Source: Pseudomonadota bacterium (GTDB taxonomy: Bacteria > Pseudomonadota > Gammaproteobacteria > Burkholderiales > Burkholderiaceae). Taken from it: a stretch of 51,146 bases of DNA. Where the stretch lies: contig JAKORH010000256.1 in the NCBI GenBank assembly GCA_029777935.1, forward strand, positions 1 through 51,146. The letters run 5' to 3'. Shown piece after piece: positions 8,239 through 16,263 of this stretch (position 1 is the first letter of the stretch; each line of letters opens with the position of its first letter). A program made the position numbers and the translations under genes. The notes beneath the pieces were generated by a model. The model was not told the origin of the DNA. It worked only from the letters and a program-made list of their open reading frames with translations, and ran no database searches.

Positions 8239-9758
8239 GTTCCATCTCCCGTGGCGTCGCTGACGGCGACTGCTTCCGGCGCGGACGCCTTCGCGACCGG
8301 AAAGTAGACCCTGAAAGTCGTGCCGCGCCCGGGCTGCGACTCGACCTCGATCGTCGCGCCGAAGCTGCCCGCGATGCCGTCGACCACCGCCAGGCCCAGC
8401 CCCGATCCCTGGCCGACCTCGCGCGTGGTGAAGAACGGCTCGAAGATGCGCTCGAGCGTCCGGGCGCTCATGCCATGCCCCGTATCGGATACCGTGAGCA
8501 CGACGTGCCGTCCGGGCGGCACGCGCGCCGCCGCGCCCGGACCGACGCTCTCGGCCGAAAGCGCCACGGTCAGCGTGCCGCCGTCGCGGCCGAGCGCCTG
8601 GTAGCCGTTCGTGCACAGATTCATCACGAGCTGGACCGCGAGTCCCGGATCGCCGCGCACCGGCGGGTAGGGGCCGGCCAGCTCGACGCGCACCTGCACG
8701 TTCGGCGGCACCAGCAGCGCGAACAGCCGCAGCGCCTCGCGCACCTCGGCCTCGAGGTCGATCGGCGCGAGTTCCGACACGCCGGTGTCGCGGCTGAACG
8801 TCAGCACCTTGGCCACGATCTCCTTCGCGCGCCGCGCCGACGCCAGGACCTGCTCGAGGTCGGCGCGCGCGGGCGACGAGGGCGGCAGTTCGACCAGCGC
8901 CGAGTCCGCCAGCAGCATGATCGGCAGCAGCGCGTTGTTGATCTCGTGCGCGATGCCGCCGGCCAGCGTGCCGACGGTCTCGACGCGATGGCGGTGCTGC
9001 AGCGTCCGCTCCAGTTCCAGCCGCCGCACCTCGGCGCTTTCGCGCTCGCGCCGCTCCGCGCGCAGGCGCTGGTTGAGGCCGACCAGCGCCTTGCGCATGT
9101 ACTCCAGGTCGGCGCCGAGGTCGTGCAGCTCGCGCACGCCGGAATCGAGCTTCAGGCTCTGCATGAAGTTGCCGCTGGCGATGCGGCGCGCGGCGCGTGT
9201 CAGTTCCATCACCGGGCGCGACAGTTGCAGGCCGAACGAGATCGCCAGCGCCAGCGCGACAGCCAGATACGCGGCGAGCGCCCACAGCACGCGCTGCATC
9301 GCGTGCCGGATCTGCTCGAGCGTGGGCCGCTCGTCGAAGCCGAGCCGCAGCTCGGCCGCGTGGCCGGGCCGCGCCACCGGCAGTGCGATGAAGTAGATCG
9401 CATCGCCGGATGTGCCGAAGCCGAAGTCCTGCCGGCCGGGCCACTGCAGGTTCGGGCTGCCGAGCTCGCTCTTGACCGAGCGGCCGTTGTCGAGCAGCTC
9501 GGCGTAGACGCCGTCGGCGTTCAGGATCGCCAGGTCGAGCACGTCGGTCACCCGCTGGCGCGACGCGAGCACGTCGCCCACTTCCAGTTCCTCGGCCAGG
9601 TTGCGCGCGAAGGTGCGTGCGTGCAGCACGAACAGCTCCGCATGGCTGCCGTGCACGACGATGCCGAGGCCGTAGTACAACCCCGGCAGCAGTACCGCGG
9701 GGATGGCGAGCACCACCAGCGCGATGCGGGTCGCGATCGATTGCTTCACGGATGCCAT
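8235..9758 (-). CDS. Membrane histidine kinase with HAMP domain
   Basis: 507 residues. Membrane segment 1 at about 11-35, a periplasmic sensor of ~120 residues, membrane segment 2 at about 157-178, HAMP at about 180-230, a coiled-coil linker, then HisKA with H271 (GGIAHEINNALLP) and HATPase with SDTGHGM and GSGLGLAVV. This is the NtrB/ZraS-like HAHEINN class. Its gene overlaps by 13 bases with the small binding-protein gene (9746-10195) and by four bases with the receiver gene. The four-gene unit barrel - binding protein - kinase - receiver suggests that the exported proteins feed a periplasmic signal to the kinase. Confidence 0.9.
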   Translation of the reverse strand: MASVKQSIATRIALVVLAIPAVLLPGLYYGLGIVVHGSHAELFVLHARTFARNLAEELEVGDVLASRQRVTDVLDLAILNADGVYAELLDNGRSVKSELGSPNLQWPGRQDFGFGTSGDAIYFIALPVARPGHAAELRLGFDERPTLEQIRHAMQRVLWALAAYLAVALALAISFGLQLSRPVMELTRAARRIASGNFMQSLKLDSGVRELHDLGADLEYMRKALVGLNQRLRAERRERESAEVRRLELERTLQHRHRVETVGTLAGGIAHEINNALLPIMLLADSALVELPPSSPARADLEQVLASARRAKEIVAKVLTFSRDTGVSELAPIDLEAEVREALRLFALLVPPNVQVRVELAGPYPPVRGDPGLAVQLVMNLCTNGYQALGRDGGTLTVALSAESVGPGAAARVPPGRHVVLTVSDTGHGMSARTLERIFEPFFTTREVGQGSGLGLAVVDGIAGSFGATIEVESQPGRGTTFRVYFPVAKASAPEAVAVSDATGDGT

Positions 9759-10195
9759 AGCACGCGCAGCGCCCGGATGCGCGGATCGCGCGCGGCGTCG
9801 CCGGCCCAGGCGAAGCTCACCGCGTCCGGATCGGCATCCAGCGCATCGAACAGCGACTTCGTGTCGCGATAGATCGGCGGCGGGCTTCGACCCTGCTGCA
9901 GCGTCAGCGCCAGCAGGCGGCGGTCGTACACGCCCTCCGACATCGACACGATCGACTGGAAGAACACCTGCCGCATCAGCTCGTCGCTGTCGTTGCGCAG
10001 CCCGCGCAGCCGATGGTCGTCGACGGTCAAGGTCAGGCCGAGGAACAGCTTGTGGAGCTCGACCGAATTCAGCGCCGCGACCGGGCTGCGCGCGCCGACC
10101 ACCAGCAGCAGGCGGTCGGCGGCGCGCGCGGGCGCAGCGAGGCTCAGCAGCAGGCCGAGCCAGACCAGGACGCGCAGGTAGCGGCTCGGTCTCAC
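9746..10195 (-). CDS. Small periplasmic PBP-like protein
   Basis: 149 residues with a GTG start overlapping the stop of the barrel gene (GTGA at 10192-10195). A signal peptide ends near APARA (about residue 24). The rest (VVGARSPVAALNSVELHKLFLG, then SFAWAGDA and IRALRVLWHP) resembles the short phosphate-binding-protein-like domain found beside two-component systems. A full PstS is about twice as long, so this is a minimal PBP-like fold. It probably acts in the periplasm with the adjacent membrane kinase rather than in transport, since no ABC permease genes are near. Confidence 0.75.
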   Translation of the reverse strand: MRPSRYLRVLVWLGLLLSLAAPARAADRLLLVVGARSPVAALNSVELHKLFLGLTLTVDDHRLRGLRNDSDELMRQVFFQSIVSMSEGVYDRRLLALTLQQGRSPPPIYRDTKSLFDALDADPDAVSFAWAGDAARDPRIRALRVLWHP

Positions 10196-11316
10196 GGCAG
10201 CGCCGCGCTCCACTGCAGGCGGAACTCGTTCTGCCGCCCCTGCAGGGTTTCCGCGCGCGCGATCTCGAGCGTCAGCGCCATGCGCGGCCGGAAGTCGCTG
10301 CGCAGCCCCAGCGTCGTCTGCCGCACGTCGAAACTCTGGTGACCGACGGAGAGATACGTCGAGCGCGCGGCACGACTGGAGCTCTCCTGCCGGCCGTACA
10401 GCGTGAATCCGTGCGGCAACTGCCACTCCGCCTGCGCGTAGCCGGCGACGAAGCTTTCGGTCTTCGCGGCCGATCCGCCGTCGAGCGCGACGCGGACGTC
10501 GTAGACGGCGGCAATCGCGCGCCACGGTTCGCGCCGCCAGTCGGCAAACGCGCCGTACAGGTCCTGCCGCACGCGGGTCGCGCCGAGCGCGGCGGCCGCC
10601 GCGGCGTCGATCACCGGGATCTCGTGCCGCGCCGCCAGCAGTCCGAACGCGCTCGCGCCGACATAGTCGGGCAGGAAGGCGATGCGGCCGGACCACGAGG
10701 TGCGGCGGCGGCCGCGGTGAACGTCGAGCAGATCGAGCGGATCGAGCTCGCCGTCTTCCTGGATTCGCGGCCCGAGCCCGGCGCCGAGCGAAAGCTGCAG
10801 TCCCGCGGACTCGCCGATCGCGGGGCGCGCTTCGAGCAACAAGCCGGTGAGGTGTTGCGGAATCGCGCCTTCTTCGTCCTCCCACATCTCGATCGACGGC
10901 CGCGTGATCGTCGTCTGCAGATAGCGGCCGTGGTGGTGCTCGGTGTTCCAGGCGCTGGCGGGCTGATGGAAGCGCCCGAACCAGACGACGGTGTTGGGGA
11001 CTGGCTCGACGCCAAGCTGGAAGCGCTCGAGGTCGTGCTCCTTCGAGCTGAGCAGGAATTCGCCGAACACGCGGAAACGGTCGCGCGAGGCTGCCAGAAC
11101 GATGTCGGCGGCGGCGGCCGCGTCCTCGTTCAGCTCGATCGGCGGCCGAGGCGCCGAAATGTGATGCGCCTCGCCGTGGACGAAGATTACGAGTTGGTCG
11201 GAGGACGGCTCGTGCATCCCTTCGTGGCCGCTCATCGACTGCGCGCCGGCCGGCGGCCACAACGCCGCCGCCGCGGCCGCAGCGATCGCACCTCGAACGA
11301 AAGCGGACGAAGCCAT
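10192..11316 (-). CDS. Outer-membrane beta-barrel protein (porin-like)
   Basis: 374 residues with a signal peptide ending at PAGAQ (about 25). The mature N-terminus is His/Met-rich (SMSGHEGMHE), then comes alternating amphipathic sequence with many aromatic strand ends (ARAETLQGRQNEFRLQW near the C-terminus). This fits an outer-membrane barrel. Its own promoter region (11317-11497) contains the palindrome at 11475-11490, so it starts a separate unit of barrel, binding protein, kinase and receiver. The His/Met-rich start hints at copper contact but is not proof. Function beyond a barrel is unknown. Confidence 0.72.
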   Translation of the reverse strand: MASSAFVRGAIAAAAAAALWPPAGAQSMSGHEGMHEPSSDQLVIFVHGEAHHISAPRPPIELNEDAAAAADIVLAASRDRFRVFGEFLLSSKEHDLERFQLGVEPVPNTVVWFGRFHQPASAWNTEHHHGRYLQTTITRPSIEMWEDEEGAIPQHLTGLLLEARPAIGESAGLQLSLGAGLGPRIQEDGELDPLDLLDVHRGRRRTSWSGRIAFLPDYVGASAFGLLAARHEIPVIDAAAAAALGATRVRQDLYGAFADWRREPWRAIAAVYDVRVALDGGSAAKTESFVAGYAQAEWQLPHGFTLYGRQESSSRAARSTYLSVGHQSFDVRQTTLGLRSDFRPRMALTLEIARAETLQGRQNEFRLQWSAALP

Positions 11317-11474
11317 GGCATCCCCCTCACGCGATGTCCCGGCCGGGTCGTGCGCGGAACTTCCCGCACACAGACATGCGCGACCCGCGAGTCCGCTCGG
11401 CGCGATCGCTCGCGCGCCGGAATTCTTTCAGCGTGAGGCCATGCGCACCAGAGGCCGGGTATCCGCTGCCGATA

Positions 11475-11490
11475 TGGGGGAATGTCCCCA
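11475..11490. promoter_or_regulatory. Palindromic operator candidate TGGG-N8-CCCA (site a)
   Basis: TGGGGGAATGTCCCCA lies 159-174 bases before the barrel start, in the only non-coding gap of this part. Related palindromes occur upstream of other units at 30695, 30718, 31494, 33784, 45009 and 46426. The GGG-N8-CCC layout resembles boxes bound by NarL/LuxR-type regulators such as DosR. Confidence 0.5.
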
Positions 11491-11497
11491 CCCCGAC

Positions 11498-13186
11498 TTA
11501 CGGCACCAGCCAGTCCCGATCGGCCGCGAGGCGGGTCTTCGGATCGTCGGTCAGGCGCACCAGGAATCCGCCCTTCGAGGCGAAGCGCTGCCCCGGGGCG
11601 AGCGACAGGCGAGGGTAGTAGCCGGTCAGGATGCGGTGGCTCAGCATGTCCTCGAAGCGTTCGATCAGGTAGTCGCGGACGAACGTGTCCGACATGTGGT
11701 TCACCACTTCCGACACGAGCCCGCAGGCGAGGAACGTGTCGGCTTGCACCTGCTCGGCGACGACCGGGATGCGGCGGATCGAGAACCAGCCGAGCGCGAA
11801 GTCCACCCGCACCCTCCGCCGCTGCGGCAGGTCGAACGGGTAGGCGAGCCGCGTCCGCTCGCGCCACGCGCGCGGCAGCGGCGTGCGTTCGAGCCCGCCC
11901 ATCAGCGCCGACAGGTACACCGCGGGCGGTACGTCACCGGTCGCGTCGCCGAGCGCCGCGACATCGGGTGCGCGCAGCCACAGCACCAGCGCGTCCGCGC
12001 CCTTTGCATGCGCCGCCGCGGCGACCTGCGCGGCCGGCGCGTCGGCGGCGAGGGCCCGGTTCGACACTTCGATGCCATGCCGCTTCAGCGCCGCGGCCAG
12101 CGCGCGCGCGGCGGCCGCGCCGACATCGCCGACGCGGTACACCTGCCGCACCGTGCGGATGGTCGCGCCGGAATCCGGCGCGGCTAGCGCGGCGGCGATC
12201 AGGTCGGCCTCGAGCAGCACGCCGTTGGACAGGTACAGCGAGTAGAAGTCGCCCTCGTCGTGGACCGGAAGCTCGACGTTGGGAAAGAGGCACGGCACCT
12301 GCTGTTGCTCGCAGAAATCGTGCACCGGCCGCCAGCGGGCGCCGCCGAGTCCGGAGACGATCGCGAACACCGGCTGCTCCCTCAGCCGCCGGTCGAGCTG
12401 CTCGCGCCACGTCGACTCCGGCCCGCTCAGCTCCCACACGTGCAGTTCCCAGCGCCGGTGGGCCATGAACTCGATGCCGCGCGTGCCGCTCACGTGCGGC
12501 GGCGGCACCATCTGGCGCGCGTTGCGGTCGGCGAAGTAGCGCTCGAGCACGTCGAGCATGCCCTGGCGCTTTACCGGGTCGGCATCGGGCGTGATGATGG
12601 TCGCGAAGTGCAGCGTCGAGTCCGTTACGCCCGGCACGTTGCGGCGGTCCAGGCCCTTCAGGTAGGCGATCAGCGCCGCCATCTGCGCATCGTCGAGCCG
12701 GTAGTGCGGCATCAGGTAGCGCAGCGGCCGGCCCTCGGAATCGAGCCCTTCGCGGATCGCGCGCGCCAGCGTCGCGTCGGTGTACGGAGGGCGCCCGCCG
12801 CGCATGCTCTCGACGAATGGAACGTCGAAATCTCCGCTGCCGCGGTCGCGCGACCGGAACAGATGCCGGCCCGCGACTGGCGGCACGACGCCGCGCCCTT
12901 CGCGCGTGCCCAGCCCGCTGCGCTTGTGGCAGTTGATGCAGGCGGCGGCATCGCCCTGCAGGCGCGCCTCGCCGTCGCGAGACGCCTGCACGGACGTGCC
13001 GTCGCTCGTCAGCCCGTGCCGGTAGATCGCCTCGCCGACGTCGAGAGGCGTTCCCGCGGCCACGGCCGCCAGCGGCCACAGCGACAGTCCGCGCAGGACC
13101 CACAGGGCCAACCAGCGCCTCGCACGCCGCAGGTCGCGCGCGGAAGATGAGCGGATCGGTCGCGTCGGCAGGTGACACATCGCCAT
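11498..13186 (-). CDS. Cytochrome c fused to a periplasmic substrate-binding-protein domain
   Basis: 562 residues. After an N-terminal signal segment (about 25-45) comes a mono-heme cytochrome c domain: heme site C83-I-N-C86-H87 and a likely axial Met at 159 (YLMPHY). From about 195 onward the sequence looks like a type-1 periplasmic binding protein of the amino-acid/branched-chain type (ATIITPDADPVKRQGML, AIVSGLGG, VRQVYRVGDVGAAAARAL). The joined architecture suggests a ligand-responsive periplasmic redox protein. It is the last gene of the long minus-strand run that begins near the SCO1 gene, separated from the LolA-like gene by 24 bases. Two nearby ATGs (13186, 13180) could both serve as start. 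Confidence 0.82.
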   Translation of the reverse strand: MAMCHLPTRPIRSSSARDLRRARRWLALWVLRGLSLWPLAAVAAGTPLDVGEAIYRHGLTSDGTSVQASRDGEARLQGDAAACINCHKRSGLGTREGRGVVPPVAGRHLFRSRDRGSGDFDVPFVESMRGGRPPYTDATLARAIREGLDSEGRPLRYLMPHYRLDDAQMAALIAYLKGLDRRNVPGVTDSTLHFATIITPDADPVKRQGMLDVLERYFADRNARQMVPPPHVSGTRGIEFMAHRRWELHVWELSGPESTWREQLDRRLREQPVFAIVSGLGGARWRPVHDFCEQQQVPCLFPNVELPVHDEGDFYSLYLSNGVLLEADLIAAALAAPDSGATIRTVRQVYRVGDVGAAAARALAAALKRHGIEVSNRALAADAPAAQVAAAAHAKGADALVLWLRAPDVAALGDATGDVPPAVYLSALMGGLERTPLPRAWRERTRLAYPFDLPQRRRVRVDFALGWFSIRRIPVVAEQVQADTFLACGLVSEVVNHMSDTFVRDYLIERFEDMLSHRILTGYYPRLSLAPGQRFASKGGFLVRLTDDPKTRLAADRDWLVP

Positions 13187-13210
13187 GTGTCGCGATCGAC
13201 CGGCGGGCAG

Positions 13211-14044
13211 TCAGCGCGCCGGCTTCGACGCGATCGACGCCGCCGCGGAACGCGTGTCGACGAGTACGCCACGGTGCCGCGCCACCAGTTGCGGCGGTTT
13301 CTCGAAATCGCGCGGATCGAGGCGCGGATTCAGCGCCACCCGCTCGATCACCAGCTTGTTGGTTGCCTTGCCGTCGGCGGCGGCGGTCTCGATCGTCAGC
13401 GGTATCTGCAGCCCGTCGAATTCGCGATAGTCGCGGTAGTGCACGGTCACCACCTGCGGCCGTCCGAAAGCGGTGTGCACTTCGCGGTCCTGCCGGACTT
13501 CGAGGAAAGTCTCGGCATCGACCCAGAGGCGGTGGTGACCGCCCGACGGCAGGGTCGCATCGAGCACGAACGACTTGCGCCCTTCGACCTTGCCGATGCC
13601 CTCGACCTTGAAGACCGCGCCCTTCGATGCGTAGTCCATCAGCGGGCCGTCGATGACCTGCGCACCGCGCGCGAAGCGCACTTCCTCGTCCGAATACGAC
13701 TGCGCCTGCGGCCGGCCCGCGCTGTCCGGATACACCTTCCATCCGGCGCTGCCGTCGAAGATGCGGATCGACGGGCCGCTCTCGGAAACGATCTCGAAGC
13801 GCATGCGATCGGGGCGCTCCTGCTCCAGCAGGAACGGCATGCGGCGCCCGGGCGCGCCGCCGCTCTCGGTATGGCCGTTCCACGTCATCGACCTGAGCGC
13901 GCGCCAGCGCTCGGCGCCGCCGCGCGCCTGCGAGTTCTTCTGCACGATTTCGGCCGCGGTCGGCAGCGCGGCCTGTGGCAACGACGGCGCAACGTCCGCC
14001 GCGGCGATCGCGGCGGCGAGGATCACAGCGGTGATCGAGAGCAT
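13211..14044 (-). CDS. LolA-fold exported protein, paralogue 1
   Basis: 277 residues from an ATG with a GGAGG five bases ahead. Signal peptide about 1-16 (AVILAAAIAAA). The body has AAEIVQKNSQARGGAERWRAL, FDGSAGWKVYP, a GPLMDYASKG segment and FLEVRQDREV near the end, the pattern of outer-membrane lipoprotein-sorting-like (LolA/LolB-fold) proteins. The neighbouring gene at 14062-14829 encodes a clear paralogue. Such proteins bind hydrophobic ligands in the periplasm. Here they sit in the cupredoxin operon and may assist export or lipid handling of its products. The role is not proven. Confidence 0.8.
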   Translation of the reverse strand: MLSITAVILAAAIAAADVAPSLPQAALPTAAEIVQKNSQARGGAERWRALRSMTWNGHTESGGAPGRRMPFLLEQERPDRMRFEIVSESGPSIRIFDGSAGWKVYPDSAGRPQAQSYSDEEVRFARGAQVIDGPLMDYASKGAVFKVEGIGKVEGRKSFVLDATLPSGGHHRLWVDAETFLEVRQDREVHTAFGRPQVVTVHYRDYREFDGLQIPLTIETAAADGKATNKLVIERVALNPRLDPRDFEKPPQLVARHRGVLVDTRSAAASIASKPAR

Positions 14045-14061
14045 CGTCGCCTCCGCCGCGG

Positions 14062-14829
14062 CTAGCGCACGACGCCCGAGGCCGCCGTCAGTTGCGGCTT
14101 CGCGAACAACGCGTCGTCCAGCGGCTTGTTGACGCTCACGGTCTTGACCGTGATCCTGTGCGTCTGCTTGACGCCCTCCACGGCGGTCTCGAAGGCGTAG
14201 GGCAGCGTCAGCCCGTTCGCGGTCCGGTAGTCGCGATAGAACACGGTGACATTTCGCATCCGGCCGTCGAGGCGCCGCGGGTCGCCGTCGATCTTCACTT
14301 CGAGGAAGCTCGCTGCGTCGATCCACAGGTTGCGCTGCGCGCCGTTCTTCTCGGTCAGCCTCAGCTTGTAGGCCGGCTTGCCCTCGACGGCTTCCATCCC
14401 GGCCAGCTCGACGCGCGATCCCTTGGCCGCGTAGTCGATCAACGGTCCGTCGAGCTCGGCGGCGGCTGACGCGGACTTCTGCTCGGCCTCCGTGAACGGC
14501 TCGACCTCATTGCGATTCAGGAACGGCCGCACCTTCCAGCCCTGCTTGCCGTCGTACACCTGCACCGCGGTCTGCCCCTCGAACGTCAGCTCCAGCCGGG
14601 TCCTGTGCGGGCGTTTCATGCTCAGCACGAAGGGCAACTTGACGTCCTGCCTGGATCCCGCGTCCATCTCGCCCGCCAGCGACAGGCTGTCGACCGCGCG
14701 CCACGCCGCCAGCCCGCCGCGCGCGCCGACGTTCTTCTCCACGATCTGCGCCACGGTCAGGTCCGCCGCCAGCGCGGACGGGCTGGCGAGGGCGGCCAGC
14801 CACCACATCACGGTCAGGGTTCGATTCAC
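14062..14829 (-). CDS. LolA-fold exported protein, paralogue 2
   Basis: 255 residues with a signal peptide ending at ALAAD (about 22). It shares with its downstream paralogue the blocks IVEKNVGARGGLAAWRAV, VYDGKQGWKVRPF, ELDGPLIDYAAKGS, FLEVKIDGD and YRDYRTANGLTLP. The order suggests a tandem duplication followed by divergence. The ends are 17 bases from the next gene and 36 from the previous one, so it is co-transcribed. A hydrophobic-ligand carrier in the periplasm is the likely type; ligand and partner are unknown. Confidence 0.82.
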   Translation of the reverse strand: MNRTLTVMWWLAALASPSALAADLTVAQIVEKNVGARGGLAAWRAVDSLSLAGEMDAGSRQDVKLPFVLSMKRPHRTRLELTFEGQTAVQVYDGKQGWKVRPFLNRNEVEPFTEAEQKSASAAAELDGPLIDYAAKGSRVELAGMEAVEGKPAYKLRLTEKNGAQRNLWIDAASFLEVKIDGDPRRLDGRMRNVTVFYRDYRTANGLTLPYAFETAVEGVKQTHRITVKTVSVNKPLDDALFAKPQLTAASGVVR

Positions 14830-14865
14830 GATTCCGCTCCCACGGTAATGCGCCCGACGGCGCGA

Positions 14866-15366
14866 TCACTCCACCCGCAAGCCGCTGGCCTGGAACGCGC
14901 CGATGAACACGTCGACGCGATCGCCTCGCTTGACGAGGTTGCCCTTGTTCGAGAAGACCATCCAGTATTCCTGTCCCGCCTGCGGCGTCCCGGTCTGCCT
15001 CAGCTTGCCGATCTTGTCCATCTCCGGAATCTTCAGCAGCGCGCGGCTGCGCTCGCCGAACAGATAGGGCGCGGCTGCCTTGTCGCCCAGCGGCCTGGCG
15101 AGTTCGGCGTCGGTCACGTGGTAGCTGAAGCGGATCAGGTTGCCCGATGAGGTCGAACTCACTTTCAGCCTGTCGACGCCCCATCGGGTCAGGTACAGGT
15201 TGTGCGCCTTGTGCGTCACGCTGATCGGACGGTAGGGCGAGGCTTTGCGCGCGGGCAGGGCGCTCGTCGCCGCGGCGGCGTGCGCGGCCGACGCGAGCAG
15301 CGCGCACAGCGCCGCTGCGAGCGGGCGAATCGAGGCGCCGCCGGGCCGGTGATCGTGCGTGGTCAC
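14866..15366 (-). CDS. Exported protein of unknown function
   Basis: 166 residues from a GTG with a clear GGAGG seven bases ahead. The signal peptide is long (about 1-33, ending AHAAAA). The mature part contains RKASPYRPISVTHKAHNLY, a stretch YLFGERSRALLKIPEMDKIGKLRQ, and FSNKGNLVKRGDRVDVFIGAF. No cofactor motif or membrane segment is visible. The short segment SPYRPISVTHKAHNL resembles SPYAVANRKHALA in the 104-residue protein encoded next to it. Conserved exported protein; I do not recognise the family. Confidence 0.72.
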   Translation of the reverse strand: MTTHDHRPGGASIRPLAAALCALLASAAHAAAATSALPARKASPYRPISVTHKAHNLYLTRWGVDRLKVSSTSSGNLIRFSYHVTDAELARPLGDKAAAPYLFGERSRALLKIPEMDKIGKLRQTGTPQAGQEYWMVFSNKGNLVKRGDRVDVFIGAFQASGLRVE

Positions 15367-15381
15367 TGAGGTGCCTCCGCG

Positions 15382-15696
15382 CTAGCGCTGTGACATTCCC
15401 GTCAGCCGATGCGGCCGCGTCGACAGCCGCGATACGGGTGCGCTGCCCGAGGGCGCGGCCAGCGCGTGCTTGCGGTTCGCGACGGCGTACGGCGAGACCC
15501 GGTGCCCCTTGCTGCTCGTCACCGCGATCGTGGCCTCGGTAGAGCGCGCGGATGCCGCCGCGTTACCGTCCGTTGCCGCGCGTGCGGGGACGAACGCAAT
15601 GCCGCCGCACACGAACGCGGCAAGCGCTGCGCTCTGCAGCCGTCGCGCGCGCAGCCTCGGCGTCGCCGCGAGCGATGTCAGCCGTTTCGTCTTCAT
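15382..15696 (-). CDS. Small exported protein, unknown
   Basis: 104 residues from an ATG with GAGGAA five bases ahead. Arg-rich N-terminus, hydrophobic core and a PARAA cleavage site (about residue 40) mark an exported protein. The mature part is short, basic and Ser/Thr-rich (SSKGHRVSPYAVANRKHAL). It lies eight bases after the Spy-like gene and 15 bases before the next exported protein. It is a member of the operon by position; no function can be read from the sequence. Confidence 0.6.
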   Translation of the reverse strand: MKTKRLTSLAATPRLRARRLQSAALAAFVCGGIAFVPARAATDGNAAASARSTEATIAVTSSKGHRVSPYAVANRKHALAAPSGSAPVSRLSTRPHRLTGMSQR

Positions 15697-15704
15697 CTGC
15701 TTCC

Positions 15705-16190
15705 TCACTGCGGCGCGCTCTTGTGCGCGCGGCTCATCCAGTACTCGATGTCCGCGCGCGCCGGCGCGAGCGCCGAATCGGGCGGCCTGGGCGGGTTGTA
15801 CTTCTTCCGTTGCTCCTCGGTCAGCAGCGCGCGGATCCGGTCGGCCGTGTGCTCGCTCAGCGCCTCGGTGGCGCTGACCCGATACGGCGGCGGCAGCGAC
15901 GGATCGCTCCAGATGCGCTCGACCTGCGCGCGCTGCTCGAGCAGCACCGCTCTCAGTTCGGCCTGCTGTCCGGCGTCGAGGTCGAGTGCGCGCGCCAGCA
16001 TCCGTACGCGCACATCGAGGGCGTTGGCCCGGCGCTGCACGGGCGCTGACCGCGCGGCGGCGACTTGCGGCCCGGATTCGCCGGCCGCGACCGCGGATTG
16101 CGCCGCCAGGCTCGCGCCGCCGACGACAACGAGCGCGGCCGATACGCCTGCGATCCGCCAGCCCGCTGTCATCGTCGACTTCCCGCTCAT
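15705..16190 (-). CDS. LTxxQ/Spy-CpxP-like periplasmic protein
   Basis: 161 residues from the ATG at 16190, which has a GAGGAG eight bases ahead; a GTG six bases upstream is worse placed. After a signal segment, the mature part is helical with LARALDLDAGQQAELRAVL (LTxxQ-like) and a second IRALLTEEQRKKYN helix, the pattern of Spy/CpxP periplasmic chaperones and metal-stress sensors. It directly follows the giant protein gene, with 73 bases between, so a chaperone for the exported cupredoxin proteins is a reasonable idea. Confidence 0.75.
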   Translation of the reverse strand: MSGKSTMTAGWRIAGVSAALVVVGGASLAAQSAVAAGESGPQVAAARSAPVQRRANALDVRVRMLARALDLDAGQQAELRAVLLEQRAQVERIWSDPSLPPPYRVSATEALSEHTADRIRALLTEEQRKKYNPPRPPDSALAPARADIEYWMSRAHKSAPQ

Positions 16191-16263
16191 GCGCACTTCT
16201 CCTCACTGCGACCGCTCGCGGGCACTGCCCGCGAGCGGTCCGGTGGCTCGCGTCGAGCCGCCA

